A stretch of 64,000 nt of DNA from Burkholderia sp. GTDB lineage: Bacteria; Pseudomonadota; Gammaproteobacteria; Burkholderiales; Burkholderiaceae. Both the position numbers and the translations under genes were made by a program. Where the stretch lies: the NCBI GenBank assembly GCA_031253835.1, contig JAIRVP010000003.1:1-64000 (forward strand), read 5' to 3'. The notes beneath the pieces are model-generated. The model worked only from the letters and a program-made list of their open reading frames with translations, searched no databases and was not told where the DNA came from. This document shows positions 37,623-46,701 of this stretch, in pieces. How positions within the stretch are numbered: the stretch's first letter is position 1; each line of letters starts with the position of its first letter.

Positions 37623-37780
37623 GGTCTTTCCTTGGTGAGAGCGGTAGCCAACCCGCCGCTTGCCGTGCCGGCCTGCGCACATTGCGCAATACCAGACGAC
37701 GCCAAGCCCGGCGCGAGCCACTTGCCTAAGGTCGAAAAACGGCGATTATGCCAGAAAATCAGATGGTTGACGAATAATTT

Positions 37781-38614
37781 TCATGGTGCGTCAAGTGCGC
37801 CGGTGCCGGCCGGATCCTGCCGGTAGTAGCGCGCGAGCAGCCGGTACAGCTCCGGAAATTCGGACTCGAACGCTTTCGGCCGAACGAACAGCGCCTCGCT
37901 GCACACCGCGAAGAATTCCGACGGGTGATCGGCCGCATAGGGATCGATCAGCGAATCCCGCTCGAAGCGCGCCCACGCACGGTCCGGCACCGCGTCGACG
38001 CGTGCGCAGAACTGGTCGTACGCATGCTCGAACACGTCGGCCCATGCCTGCGCGTCGAGATGCGGCGCGTGCCAGCGGCGAAACAGGGGCGGATAGCCGT
38101 CGGCCGCACCGTTGACCATGTCGATCTTGTGCGCGAATTCGTGGATCACGACGTTGTACGCGTCCCGGCCGTCCGTCATCCGAGCGTCTTCCCACGACAG
38201 GATCACCGGTCCGCCTTCCCACGCTTCGCCGCTCGCGTCCTGCTCGACCTCGTGGACGACGCCGTCCTCGTCCTGCACGGTCTTGCGGATCACGAATTCG
38301 CCCGGATACACGACGACGCCGACCCAGCCGTCGTACAGCGACAGGTCGAGATTCAGCACGGGCAGGCAGGCCTGCGCGGCGATCGCGACGATCATCTCGT
38401 CGGTCAGCTCGAGCCCGTGCGCGGTCGAGAACGATTTCTTCGCGACGAACAGGCTCGTCAGCTCGCGCAGCCGGCCGAGCGCGTCGGGCGCCAGCGCCGC
38501 GAGGAACGGCAGGCGCTCGACGGTGTCCTGCCACAGCGCGTCGGAGATCGGGTGGCTGCGCAGCGCGCGGTCGCGGCGGCGGTCGTCGAACCAGCGGGTG
38601 AGTTTCGAGAGCAT
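37781..38614 (-). CDS. mtfA: MtfA-type zinc peptidase
   Basis: A 277-aa protein of the MtfA (Mlc titration factor) family of zinc aminopeptidases. The metal motif HEFAHKID supplies two histidines and the catalytic Glu, and a downstream Glu in FFAVCSEAL is the third ligand. In E. coli MtfA binds the repressor Mlc and so affects glucose uptake genes; Burkholderia lacks an obvious PTS gene nearby, so the target is unclear. Preceded in transcription by the MFS exporter gene with a 38-bp gap. Confidence 0.88.
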   Translation of the reverse strand: MLSKLTRWFDDRRRDRALRSHPISDALWQDTVERLPFLAALAPDALGRLRELTSLFVAKKSFSTAHGLELTDEMIVAIAAQACLPVLNLDLSLYDGWVGVVVYPGEFVIRKTVQDEDGVVHEVEQDASGEAWEGGPVILSWEDARMTDGRDAYNVVIHEFAHKIDMVNGAADGYPPLFRRWHAPHLDAQAWADVFEHAYDQFCARVDAVPDRAWARFERDSLIDPYAADHPSEFFAVCSEALFVRPKAFESEFPELYRLLARYYRQDPAGTGALDAP

Positions 38615-38652
38615 GGAGACGGCTGACGATAATCCAAAGCCTGTCTTTTAAC

Positions 38653-40209
38653 TCAATCGATCTCTTTTTGCCATGCGGCGAAGACGCCGCCGACGAGCGC
38701 GACGCCCGCCAGGAAGTAAAAACCGTCGAGCGACGCGAGGAACGACGCCTGTTGCGCGACCATCCGCGCGATCGAGGCGATCGCGAGGGCGTGCGCGTCG
38801 TTCAGCGCGTGGCCGGCCGCGGCATAGCTGCGCGTCAGTGCGTCGACGGTCTGCTGGAACAGCGGGTCGAACACGTTCGCACGCTCGACGAGCCGCGTCT
38901 GGTGCACGGCCACACGATGCTGCTCGACGATGATCACCGACGACGTCGCAAACGAGATCGTCAGCTGCCGCACGATGTTCTTCAGCCGGTAGCCGTGCGT
39001 GTATTCGTCGATCGCGAAGATCCGGAACGTCAGGTTGGCCACCGGCAGCACGATGAAGAGCAGCAGCAGCCCGCGCAGCAGCAGCGGGACGATCAGCGCG
39101 GCTTCGCCGACCTGCGGCGTCATGCGGGTCATCCACAGCGCGGCCGTGACGGCGATCGCGAACCCCGGCACGACGAACCACTTCTTGTGCGTGACGAATT
39201 TCGCATAACGCAGGTACGCGAACAGCGCGGTGGCCGAAATCAGCGACATCGTGCCCACCAGGCGCCCGGCGTTCTCGACCGGATAGCCGAGCCCGCTCTC
39301 GAGAAATCGCGACGTCAGGTAACTGAAACCCGTCGTCTCGTAGTAATAGAACATATAGAGCAGCAGCCCGACCTGGAAGGTCCGCTCGCGAAACGCATGC
39401 AGCCGCACGAGCGGTGTCGGGTGGTTCCACTGGTGATACGCGAACCACGCGAGCGCGCCGATTCCCGCGATCGTCAGCAGGATCAGCATCGGCGAGCCGC
39501 TGTAGAGCTGGTAGTGCACCTGCTGCAGCACGATCTGCAGCGCGCCTTGCGCGAGCGCGAACACGACGTACGGCCAGAAGTGCCCGGAGCCGCGTGCGTC
39601 GTCGGGCGTGCGGCCCGAGTCGGGCAGCGTGAGCAGCGCGAGGATCGCGAATGCGATGCCGGCCGGCGCCGTGCACGCGAACAGCGCGCGCCATGTCGAA
39701 TGCGCGACGAGCAGCCCGCCGACGATCGGCGCGAGCGCGCTGCCGAGCAGGATCATGATCAGGAACGCACGTGTCGCGGGCGGCCGTTCCTGCGGCTTGA
39801 AGCTGATCTGGATCAGGATCCGGCACGCGCCCATCATCGGGCCGATGAAATACCCCTGGAAACCGCGCGCGAACGCGAGTTGCAGCGATGTGTCGGCGAG
39901 TGCGGCCGCGATCGCGCCGAACGAGAACATCAGCATGCAGCCGGCGACGTAGCGGCGATGGCCGAGCCGGTCGACCCACCATTGCTGCTGCAGGATGCCG
40001 AGCACGGCCGTGACCGCGTACGCGCTGGACGACCACACGAGTTCGTCGGGCGACGCGTTGATGCCGCCCGCGATATAGCTCGCGAAAAACGAGAAGACCG
40101 CGTTGTCGAAGTAGTCGATGCCGGTGACGAGCGCGAGTGCCCACGGGAACAGATCCGTACGCAGGTTCGCGCGGCTCCATAGCGGCGGGCGACCGGCCCC
40201 CGCGTTCAT
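38653..40209 (-). CDS. MFS drug exporter (DHA2-like)
   Basis: A 518-aa membrane protein with about 14 predicted helices, resembling the EmrB/QacA-type drug:proton antiporters. The region WWVDRLGHRRYVAG matches the conserved loop 2-3 motif, and GGLLVAHSTWRALF is the motif C/following segment. Residues 400-470 form a soluble loop between later helices. The ATG at 40209 overlaps the stop of the MerR gene (ATGA), so it is translated with its probable regulator. Substrate unknown. Confidence 0.85.
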   Translation of the reverse strand: MNAGAGRPPLWSRANLRTDLFPWALALVTGIDYFDNAVFSFFASYIAGGINASPDELVWSSSAYAVTAVLGILQQQWWVDRLGHRRYVAGCMLMFSFGAIAAALADTSLQLAFARGFQGYFIGPMMGACRILIQISFKPQERPPATRAFLIMILLGSALAPIVGGLLVAHSTWRALFACTAPAGIAFAILALLTLPDSGRTPDDARGSGHFWPYVVFALAQGALQIVLQQVHYQLYSGSPMLILLTIAGIGALAWFAYHQWNHPTPLVRLHAFRERTFQVGLLLYMFYYYETTGFSYLTSRFLESGLGYPVENAGRLVGTMSLISATALFAYLRYAKFVTHKKWFVVPGFAIAVTAALWMTRMTPQVGEAALIVPLLLRGLLLLFIVLPVANLTFRIFAIDEYTHGYRLKNIVRQLTISFATSSVIIVEQHRVAVHQTRLVERANVFDPLFQQTVDALTRSYAAAGHALNDAHALAIASIARMVAQQASFLASLDGFYFLAGVALVGGVFAAWQKEID

Positions 40210-40706
40210 TCGCGATCCTTGCGCGCGCGCCGCGGGGCGGCCTCGGCCTGCCGCTGCGCGATCAGCGCATCGGGGTTTTCGCCGGCGAGCCGCCGCTCGA
40301 CGTAGTCGATGTCGTGCTGCAGTTCCTTGCGCAGCGCGACGGCTTCCTTCAGTTCGCGCTGGACGGCCGCGATCCGCCGGTCGAGCGTGTCGACCTGTTC
40401 GGCGAGGCCCGTGCGGATGTCGCGCAGCGACGCGTCCGAGTAGCGGCGCCGGCCGTCGCCGGTTTCTTCCAGCGGACGCTTCAGCATTTCGGTGATGCCG
40501 TGCAGCGAGAAGCCGAGCGCACGCAGCCGCAGGATGCGTGCGAAGCGTTCGAGATCGGCTTCGTCGTAGAGGCGGTAGCGGCCTTCGCTGCGAGACGGCG
40601 TGACGAGCCCGCGCTCCTCGTAATACTTCAGCGTGCGCGGCGTGACTCCGAGCCGCGATGCGGCGTCGCTCACGGTCAGCAGCGAGGGGGAAGCGTCGTT
40701 CGGCAT
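40206..40706 (-). CDS. MerR family regulator of the adjacent MFS exporter
   Basis: A 166-aa MerR-type regulator. The winged helix is at residues 10-80 (LTVSDAASRLGVTPRTLKYY, YRLYDEADLERFARI), followed by a coiled coil (EQVDTLDRRIAAVQRELKEA). Like other multidrug regulators it has no metal-binding cysteines; the ligand-sensing part is short. Its gene overlaps the exporter and a dyad lies in its promoter, so it likely controls both. Confidence 0.9.
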   Translation of the reverse strand: MPNDASPSLLTVSDAASRLGVTPRTLKYYEERGLVTPSRSEGRYRLYDEADLERFARILRLRALGFSLHGITEMLKRPLEETGDGRRRYSDASLRDIRTGLAEQVDTLDRRIAAVQRELKEAVALRKELQHDIDYVERRLAGENPDALIAQRQAEAAPRRARKDRE

Positions 40707-40740
40707 CGGGAGGCGCGGGGCAGGTTGGGGCGATGACGCG

Positions 40741-40774
40741 ATTATAGATCAACCTGTACGTTCACGTTCAGGTT
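40741..40774 (-). promoter_or_regulatory. Candidate MerR operator and -10 element
   Basis: AACCTG (40751-40756) and CAGGTT (40769-40774) form an exact inverted repeat with a 12-bp spacer. A TATAAT-10 box lies on the minus strand at 40741-40746, 35 bp before the ATG. This arrangement suits a MerR regulator binding its own promoter. Confidence 0.6.
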
Positions 40775-40781
40775 GGGGCCG

Positions 40782-40818
40782 AAAAACGGCCGCCGGGCAA
40801 ACTGCGCGGGCGGCCGTC
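40782..40818 (-). terminator. Terminator of rho
   Basis: On the minus strand ACGGCCGCC pairs with GGCGGCCGT, separated by a 15-16 base loop, and TTTTTC follows. It lies about 20 bp beyond the rho stop. Confidence 0.75.
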
Positions 40819-40835
40819 TTGCGGAGCGGAGGCGA

Positions 40836-42098
40836 TCAGCCGCCGCGGCGCATCAGGTCGAAGAACTCGGAGTTGCTCTTCGTCTGGCGGATCTTGTCGA
40901 GCAGGAATTCCATCGCCTCGACTTCGTCCATGTCGTGGATGAACTTGCGCAGCACCCAGATCTTCTGAAGGATCTCGGGCTTGATCAGCATTTCCTCGCG
41001 ACGCGTGCCCGACTTGTTCAGGTTGATCGACGGGTAGACGCGCTTTTCCGCGAGACGGCGCTCGAGGTGCACTTCCATGTTGCCGGTGCCCTTGAACTCT
41101 TCGTAGATCACGTCGTCCATGCGGCTGCCGGTTTCGATCAGCGCGGTGCCGATGATCGTCAGCGAACCGCCTTCCTCGATGTTGCGCGCCGCGCCGAAGA
41201 AGCGCTTCGGGCGTTGCAGCGCGTTCGCATCGACACCACCCGTCAGCACCTTGCCCGATGCCGGGATCACGGTGTTGTACGCGCGGGCGAGACGCGTGAT
41301 CGAGTCGAGCAGGATCACGACGTCGTGCTTCATTTCGACGAGGCGCTTGGCCTTCTCGATCACCATTTCGGCGACCTGGACGTGGCGCGTGGCCGGTTCG
41401 TCGAACGTCGACGCGATCACTTCGCCGGCGACCGAGCGCTGCATTTCGGTCACTTCTTCCGGGCGCTCGTCGATCAGCAGCACGAACAGGATCACGTCCG
41501 GGTGGTTCTGCTTGATCGCGTGCGCGATGTGCTGGAGCATCACGGTCTTGCCCGACTTCGGCGACGCGACGAGCAGGCCGCGCTGGCCCTTGCCGATCGG
41601 CGCGATCATGTCGATGATGCGGCCCGTGACGTTTTCTTCGCCGCGCATTTCGCGTTCGAGTGACAGCGGCTTGTTCGGGTGCAGCGGCGTGAGGTTCTCG
41701 AACATGATCTTGTGTTTCGAGGCCTCGGGCGGCTGCCCGTTGACTTTGTCGACCTTCACCAGCGCGAAGTAGCGCTCGCCGTCCTTCGGCGTGCGGACTT
41801 CACCTTCGATGGTGTCGCCGGTGTGCAGGTTGAAGCGGCGGATCTGCGACGGGCTGATGTAGATGTCGTCGGTGCTCGCGAGGTACGACATTTCCGGCGA
41901 GCGCAGGAAACCGAAGCCGTCCGGCAGCACTTCGAGCGTGCCGTCGCCGAAGATCGTCTCTCCCGTCTTGGCGCGCTTTTTGAGAATGGCAAACATCAAC
42001 TCCTGCTTGCGCAGGCGGTTCGCGTTTTCGATCTCCAGGCCATTGGCCATTTCGATCAGTTCGGAGACGTGCAGAGACTTGAGCTCGGATAAATGCAT
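40836..42098 (-). CDS. rho: Transcription termination factor Rho
   Basis: A 420-aa hexameric RNA-dependent ATPase that ends transcription at C-rich sites. The N-terminal RNA-binding domain starts [22 protein letters not shown], with the cold-shock-like fold around [18 protein letters not shown]; the ATPase Walker A is ASPKSGKT; the Q-loop and R-loop regions ([30 protein letters not shown]) follow. The order trxA then rho is conserved in Burkholderia. Confidence 0.97.
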   Translation of the reverse strand: MHLSELKSLHVSELIEMANGLEIENANRLRKQELMFAILKKRAKTGETIFGDGTLEVLPDGFGFLRSPEMSYLASTDDIYISPSQIRRFNLHTGDTIEGEVRTPKDGERYFALVKVDKVNGQPPEASKHKIMFENLTPLHPNKPLSLEREMRGEENVTGRIIDMIAPIGKGQRGLLVASPKSGKTVMLQHIAHAIKQNHPDVILFVLLIDERPEEVTEMQRSVAGEVIASTFDEPATRHVQVAEMVIEKAKRLVEMKHDVVILLDSITRLARAYNTVIPASGKVLTGGVDANALQRPKRFFGAARNIEEGGSLTIIGTALIETGSRMDDVIYEEFKGTGNMEVHLERRLAEKRVYPSINLNKSGTRREEMLIKPEILQKIWVLRKFIHDMDEVEAMEFLLDKIRQTKSNSEFFDLMRRGG

Positions 42099-42248
42099 AC
42101 GGAGAACCCGCCAGGGAGGAGAAGCGACGAAAGAAAATAAGGGAGGAGGGCGAGCGGAAGCGCTCAGAGACTTAAATGCGTCTTGTCGACGTTTTTTAAT
42201 TCTAGCATAGGCCGATTCGCGCTTGAGCGAGCGATCGGCGGCTTGACG

Positions 42249-42280
42249 ACGGACGTGTTGCCGGCTGACAACACGTCCGT
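42249..42280. repeat. Perfect 12-bp hairpin between trxA and rho
   Basis: ACGGACGTGTTG (42249-42260) and CAACACGTCCGT (42269-42280) are perfect complements with an 8-base loop, 14 bp past the trxA stop. No T-run follows on the minus strand, so it may partly terminate trxA, stabilise its mRNA or act in the rho leader. Confidence 0.6.
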
Positions 42281-42293
42281 GGAACTGCCGGTA

Positions 42294-42620
42294 TTACAGG
42301 TGGCTGTCCAGGAATGCGGTGAGCTGCGACTTCGACAGCGCGCCGACCTTCTGCGCGGCGGCCGCGCCGTTCTTGAACAGGATCAGCGTCGGGATGCCGC
42401 GCACGCCGAACTTCGCGGGCGTCGCCTGGTTGTCGTCGACGTTGATTTTCGCGATCTGCAGCTTGTCGCCGTAGTCCTTCGCGACTTCGTCGAGGATCGG
42501 GGCGATCATCTTGCACGGGCCGCACCATTCGGCCCAGAAATCGACGAGCACGGGCTTGTCGGATTTGACGACGTCCTGTTCGAACGATGCGTCGCTGATG
42601 TGTTTGATCTGTTCGCTCAT
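42294..42620 (-). CDS. trxA: Thioredoxin
   Basis: A 108-aa cytoplasmic disulfide reductase. The active site is WCGPCK with Cys33 and Cys36, inside [14 protein letters not shown], and the cis-Pro is in [11 protein letters not shown]. It reduces ribonucleotide reductase, peroxiredoxins and other targets. It lies about 195 bp upstream of rho on the same strand. Confidence 0.97.
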   Translation of the reverse strand: MSEQIKHISDASFEQDVVKSDKPVLVDFWAEWCGPCKMIAPILDEVAKDYGDKLQIAKINVDDNQATPAKFGVRGIPTLILFKNGAAAAQKVGALSKSQLTAFLDSHL

Positions 42621-43010
42621 TGGGTCAATACCTCTTACGGTTCGGGGACTGCCTGCTTGCGCGTTGCGGCGTACCGGCCGCCGTAGGCTGCCGGCCGCTG
42701 CGGCAGGTCACTCCGCTCTCCGGAAAGGAGGGGCGTAGGCGCTGCATGCCGCGGCTCGCGGGTCGTTCGGGCGTCATATTAGCCTAAATTGCTATCTGCT
42801 GCGGGCGGCGATAGTAGCCGCTACGCGAGTAGGGGTACGACGCGACGTTCGACCGTTGTGCCATGCAAGTGGAGGCTGGCGTGCAAATTACAAGGGGCCG
42901 GCACGCATGCGCGTCGTGCGAACGGACGGCGCGCCGGTTTGCCCGGCGATATTCGCATTGATGCGAACAAACGGTCGCATTCGTCCGGAAGCGGTGATAG
43001 AATATGCCGT
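42621..43010. other. Intergenic region with no gene recognised
   Basis: This 390-bp gap must hold the divergent promoters of trxA (minus) and the SRP RNA gene (plus). A TAGAAT box at 42998-43003 is correctly placed as the -10 of the RNA gene, whereas its -35 is weak. An ATATTA at about 42776-42781 could be the trxA -10 (TAATAT on the minus strand), with no convincing -35. No open reading frame has coding character. Confidence 0.5.
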
Positions 43011-43107
43011 GACGGGCCTCCTCGCATGGTGGGGCGGTGAACCTGGTCAGGTCGGGAACGAAGCAGCCACAATCGTTTTCCGCCAGTGCCGAGGGTTGGG
43101 CTCGTCA
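43011..43107 (+). ncRNA. ffs: Signal recognition particle RNA, bacterial small form (4.5S)
   Basis: The conserved Ffh-binding hairpin is seen as GGTCAGGTCGGGAACGAAGC followed by AGCCA (43045-43069). The ends pair: GACGGGCC at 43011-43018 with GGCTCGTC at 43099-43106, with one G-U pair. The length of about 97 nt suits the Alu-less bacterial RNA. It works with Ffh and FtsY to target membrane proteins co-translationally. A terminator follows, and dnaX lies downstream as in many proteobacteria. Confidence 0.93.
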
Positions 43108-43117
43108 CCTTCCTTCT

Positions 43118-43141
43118 CGCCCCGTTCGTAGGGCGTTTTTT
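43118..43141 (+). terminator. Terminator of the SRP RNA gene
   Basis: CGCCC (43118-43122) pairs with GGGCG (43131-43135) and is followed by six T residues. It is 10 bp after the RNA gene and before the dnaX leader. Confidence 0.75.
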
Positions 43142-43236
43142 ATTTCTGCATCCCACTCCGTTCGACCTGCACTTTGCCCGTTCTCCGCACCGTTTCGCGT
43201 GTCGGCGCGACGCAGCGTTACTGATACAATTTCCCG

Positions 43237-45603
43237 ATGACCTATCAAGTTCTCGCACGCAAGTGGCGTCCGAAGGATTTCGCTTCGCTCGTCGGCCAGG
43301 AGCACGTCGTCAGGGCGCTCACGCACGCGCTCGACGGCGGGCGTCTCCATCACGCCTATCTGTTTACCGGAACCCGCGGTGTCGGCAAGACGACGCTGTC
43401 GCGGATCTTCGCCAAGGCACTCAACTGTGAAACCGGCGTCACGTCGCAGCCGTGCGGCGTGTGTCGCGCCTGTCGCGAGATCGACGAGGGCCGTTTCGTC
43501 GATTACGTCGAAATGGATGCCGCGAGCAACCGCGGCGTCGACGAGATGGCCGCGCTGCTCGAGCGCGCGGTGTACGCGCCTGTCGATGCGCGCTTCAAGG
43601 TCTACATGATCGACGAAGTGCACATGCTGACGAACCACGCGTTCAACGCGATGCTGAAGACGCTCGAGGAGCCGCCGCCGCACGTCAAGTTCATCCTCGC
43701 GACGACCGATCCGCAGAAGATTCCCGTCACCGTGCTGTCGCGCTGCCTGCAATTCAACCTGAAGCAGATGCCGGCCGGGCACATCGTGTCGCATCTCGAG
43801 CGGATCCTCGGTGAAGAGCAGATCACGTTCGAGCCGCAGGCGCTGCGCCTGCTCGCGCGTGCGGCGCAGGGCAGCATGCGCGATGCGCTGTCGCTCACCG
43901 ATCAGGCGATCGCCTATTCGGCGAACGAAGTGACCGAGTCGGCCGTGTCGGGCATGCTCGGCGCGCTCGACCAGACCTATATGGTGCGCCTGCTCGACGC
44001 GCTCGCGGCCGGCAGCGGCCCCGAAATCCTCGCGATTGCCGACGAAATGTCGCTGCGCAGCCTGTCGTTCTCGACCGCGCTGCAGGATCTCGCGAGCCTG
44101 CTGCACCGGATCGCGTGGGCGCAGTTCGCACCGGGATCGGTACTCGACGAATGGCCGGAAGCGGCCGACCTGCGCCGCTTCGCGGAGACGCTGAGCCCCG
44201 AACAGGTGCAGTTGTTCTATCAGATCGCGACGGTCGGTCGCGCGGAGCTCGGTCTCGCGCCGGACGAGTACGCCGGTTTCACGATGACGCTGCTGCGGAT
44301 GCTCGCGTTCGAGCCGGCCGTTGCCGCCGGCAGTGCGCCGGGCGGGCAGCCGTCCGTGCCGCGTGCCGTGCCGGCTCCTCGCGCTGCCGCGGCATCGGCC
44401 GCTGCGGCGAAGCCGGTATCGGCGGCGCCCGTCGAGACGGCGCGTCCGCAGGCGGCCGCACCGGCTGCGCCGATCGCGCCTGCCGTGCGTTCGGCGCCGG
44501 CCCGGTCCGAAGGCGAAGCCAGTCCGCCGGCCGCGAAGCCCGCTGCCGTTCAGGCGCCCGCGCCTGCGCCGGTCGACGCACCCGTCATCGAAACGCCGCA
44601 GCCGGCAACGGATGCCGCGCAGCAAGCAGCGCCGGCCGGCGACATGCCGGCGCCTGTCCGCAACGAACCCGAGCCGCCCGTGGCTGCCGCTGCTGCGGTT
44701 GTTCCGCGAATCGAAGAACCGGCGGCACAGGCCGCACCGGTGCCGCGCGCCGCGCCGCCGGAGCCGGCTGCACGTCCGGCCGCGCGCGCAGGCGGTGCCG
44801 CCGCCGCGCTCGACGTGCTGCGCAACGCAGGGATGCGCGTGTCGTCCGATCGCGGGCGTGCCGGCGCGGCGCCGAAACCGGCCGCCCAGCCGGCCGCTGA
44901 AAAGCCGGCTGCACCGCGTCCCGCCGTGCAGGTGCCGACGCCGCGCGCCGCGGCCCGGGCGCCGCAGGCCGCCGAGTCGCGCCAGGCGTCGCCGCCGTGG
45001 GAAGACATTCCGCCCGACGACTACGTGCCGCTCGGCGCCGACGAGATGTTCGGCGGCCCGGACGACGGCTTCGTGCCGGTGTTCGACAGCGGTCCCGACG
45101 ACGTACGCGTGACGCCGAAGCCGGCGGAAGCGCGTCCGTCCGCACCGGTCGACTCGCGTCCGTTGCCGCCCGCGATCGCGCTGGATCCGGTCGGCTTCGA
45201 CGGCGAATGGCCGGCGCTGGCCGCGCGGTTGCCGCTGAAGGGTGTCGCATACCAGCTCGCGTTCAACAGCGAACTGACGGCCGTCGATGCGACGACCCTG
45301 AAACTGTCGGTGCCGGTGCCGCAGTACGCGGACGCCGCGCAGGTGGCGAAGCTGAAGGCGGCGCTGGCCGATGCGCTCGGCAAGCCGGTCGAGGTGGCCG
45401 TCGAGGTCGGGCCGGCACGGCGCACCGCGGCGGCGCTCGATGCGGCCGCGCGCGCGGCGCGCCAGCGCGAGGCCGAGCAGGAGATTCACGGCGATCCGTT
45501 CGTCCAGCAGCTCGTGCGCGACTTCGGTGCGCGCATCGTCGAGGGTTCGGTCCGTCCGCTCGCCGATTCGGCGCCGGACGGCGTGCCGCCGACACTGCAT
45601 TGA
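43237..45603 (+). CDS. dnaX: DNA polymerase III subunits gamma/tau
   Basis: A 788-aa clamp-loader ATPase of the replisome. Residues 1-370: RecA-like ATPase with Walker A GTRGVGKTT, a zinc-binding CGVCRAC segment, Walker B (MIDEVHML) and the SRC motif (VLSRCLQFNLKQM). Residues ~370-610 are an Ala/Pro-rich linker, and the last ~170 residues are the tau-type C-terminal domain, which binds the polymerase alpha subunit. No run of A residues like the E. coli frameshift site is visible, so a shorter gamma made by frameshifting is not expected. Confidence 0.96.
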   Translation: MTYQVLARKWRPKDFASLVGQEHVVRALTHALDGGRLHHAYLFTGTRGVGKTTLSRIFAKALNCETGVTSQPCGVCRACREIDEGRFVDYVEMDAASNRGVDEMAALLERAVYAPVDARFKVYMIDEVHMLTNHAFNAMLKTLEEPPPHVKFILATTDPQKIPVTVLSRCLQFNLKQMPAGHIVSHLERILGEEQITFEPQALRLLARAAQGSMRDALSLTDQAIAYSANEVTESAVSGMLGALDQTYMVRLLDALAAGSGPEILAIADEMSLRSLSFSTALQDLASLLHRIAWAQFAPGSVLDEWPEAADLRRFAETLSPEQVQLFYQIATVGRAELGLAPDEYAGFTMTLLRMLAFEPAVAAGSAPGGQPSVPRAVPAPRAAAASAAAAKPVSAAPVETARPQAAAPAAPIAPAVRSAPARSEGEASPPAAKPAAVQAPAPAPVDAPVIETPQPATDAAQQAAPAGDMPAPVRNEPEPPVAAAAAVVPRIEEPAAQAAPVPRAAPPEPAARPAARAGGAAAALDVLRNAGMRVSSDRGRAGAAPKPAAQPAAEKPAAPRPAVQVPTPRAAARAPQAAESRQASPPWEDIPPDDYVPLGADEMFGGPDDGFVPVFDSGPDDVRVTPKPAEARPSAPVDSRPLPPAIALDPVGFDGEWPALAARLPLKGVAYQLAFNSELTAVDATTLKLSVPVPQYADAAQVAKLKAALADALGKPVEVAVEVGPARRTAAALDAAARAARQREAEQEIHGDPFVQQLVRDFGARIVEGSVRPLADSAPDGVPPTLH

Positions 45604-45698
45604 ACTGACCGCCCCGCGACAGGCACAATCACGCCCCGCACACTCTGGCCGGCACGCGCCGCGTGCCGGTTTTCACACGATCAAGAAGGAGTATTCCC

Positions 45699-46025
45699 AT
45701 GTTGAAAGGCAACCTCGCCGGACTGATGAAGCAAGCGCAGCAAATGCAGGAAAACATGAAGAAGATGCAGGAGCAGCTTGCGCTGATCGAAGTCGAAGGG
45801 CAGTCGGGCGCCGGCCTCGTCAAGGTGACGATGACGTGCCGCAACGAAGTGCGCCGCGTCGCGATCGACCCGAGCCTGCTCGCGGACGACAAGGACATGC
45901 TCGAGGATCTCGTCGCCGCCGCGGTCAACGACGCCGTGCGCAAGGCCGAAGCGACGTCGCAGGAAAAGATGAGCGGCATGACGTCGGGCCTGCCGCTGCC
46001 CCCGGGCTTCAAGCTGCCGTTCTGA
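45699..46025 (+). CDS. YbaB/EbfC nucleoid-associated protein
   Basis: A 108-aa dimeric DNA-binding protein; homologues form nucleoid-associated complexes. The N-terminal helix is Met/Gln-rich ([20 protein letters not shown]) and the core [18 protein letters not shown] is conserved. The ATG at 45699 is preceded by AAGGAG. The dnaX-ebfC-recR order is conserved in proteobacteria. Confidence 0.94.
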   Translation: MLKGNLAGLMKQAQQMQENMKKMQEQLALIEVEGQSGAGLVKVTMTCRNEVRRVAIDPSLLADDKDMLEDLVAAAVNDAVRKAEATSQEKMSGMTSGLPLPPGFKLPF

Positions 46026-46056
46026 GCGCCGCGTCCTTGCCACTGTTTGCCGCCGT

Positions 46057-46653
46057 ATGAAACAGCCGTCCGCCCTGTCCGCTCTCGTCGAAGCGTTGCG
46101 CGTGCTGCCCGGCGTCGGGCCGAAATCCGCGCAGCGCATGGCGGTCCACCTGATGCAGCACGACCGCGAAGGCGCGGAGCGGCTCGGCCGGTCGCTGCTG
46201 TTCGCGACCGAGCACCTGCAGCACTGCGAGAAGTGCAACACGTTCACCGAAGCGCAGATCTGCGAGGTCTGCAGCGACGAGGAGCGTGATCCGACGCTGC
46301 TGTGCGTCGTCGAGACGCCTGCCGACCAGATCATGCTCGAGCAGACGATGACGTACCGCGGGCTGTATTTCGTGTTGATGGGGCGACTGAGCCCGCTCGA
46401 CGGGATCGGCCCGAAGGAAATCCATTTCGACCGCCTCGTGCGGCGCGCGTCCGACGGTATCGTCAAGGAGGTCGTGCTCGCGACCAACTTCACGAACGAG
46501 GGCGAAGCCACCGCGCATTACCTCGGCCAGACGCTGAAGGCGCGCGGCCTCGCGGTCACGCGCCTCGCGCGCGGCGTGCCGGTGGGCGGCGAACTCGAAT
46601 ACGTCGACGCGGGCACCATCGCCCGCGCGATGCTCGATCGCCGCACGATGTAA
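46057..46653 (+). CDS. recR: Recombination protein RecR
   Basis: A 198-aa ring-forming protein of the RecFOR pathway, which helps load RecA at single-strand gaps. Helix-hairpin-helix at residues ~15-35 ([20 protein letters not shown]), a zinc finger [16 protein letters not shown], a Toprim domain with [11 protein letters not shown] and the C-terminal [17 protein letters not shown]. It follows ebfC by 31 bp. Confidence 0.96.
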   Translation: MKQPSALSALVEALRVLPGVGPKSAQRMAVHLMQHDREGAERLGRSLLFATEHLQHCEKCNTFTEAQICEVCSDEERDPTLLCVVETPADQIMLEQTMTYRGLYFVLMGRLSPLDGIGPKEIHFDRLVRRASDGIVKEVVLATNFTNEGEATAHYLGQTLKARGLAVTRLARGVPVGGELEYVDAGTIARAMLDRRTM

Positions 46654-46701
46654 GCCGGGCGCCGCCTGCCGGCGGCGCCGTTCCTCATGCCAGGGAGACA
46701 C

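Noticed and set aside
42821-43258. Short open frames across the SRP RNA region
   Set aside because: They cross the SRP RNA and its terminator and have no coding features.
43105-45600. An 831-aa open frame antisense to dnaX
   Set aside because: Same composition effect; dnaX on the plus strand has full ATPase and zinc motifs.
43237-45603. Programmed frameshift in dnaX that would give a gamma subunit
   Set aside because: No A-rich slippery heptamer or equivalent is visible near the expected site, so no frameshift is claimed.
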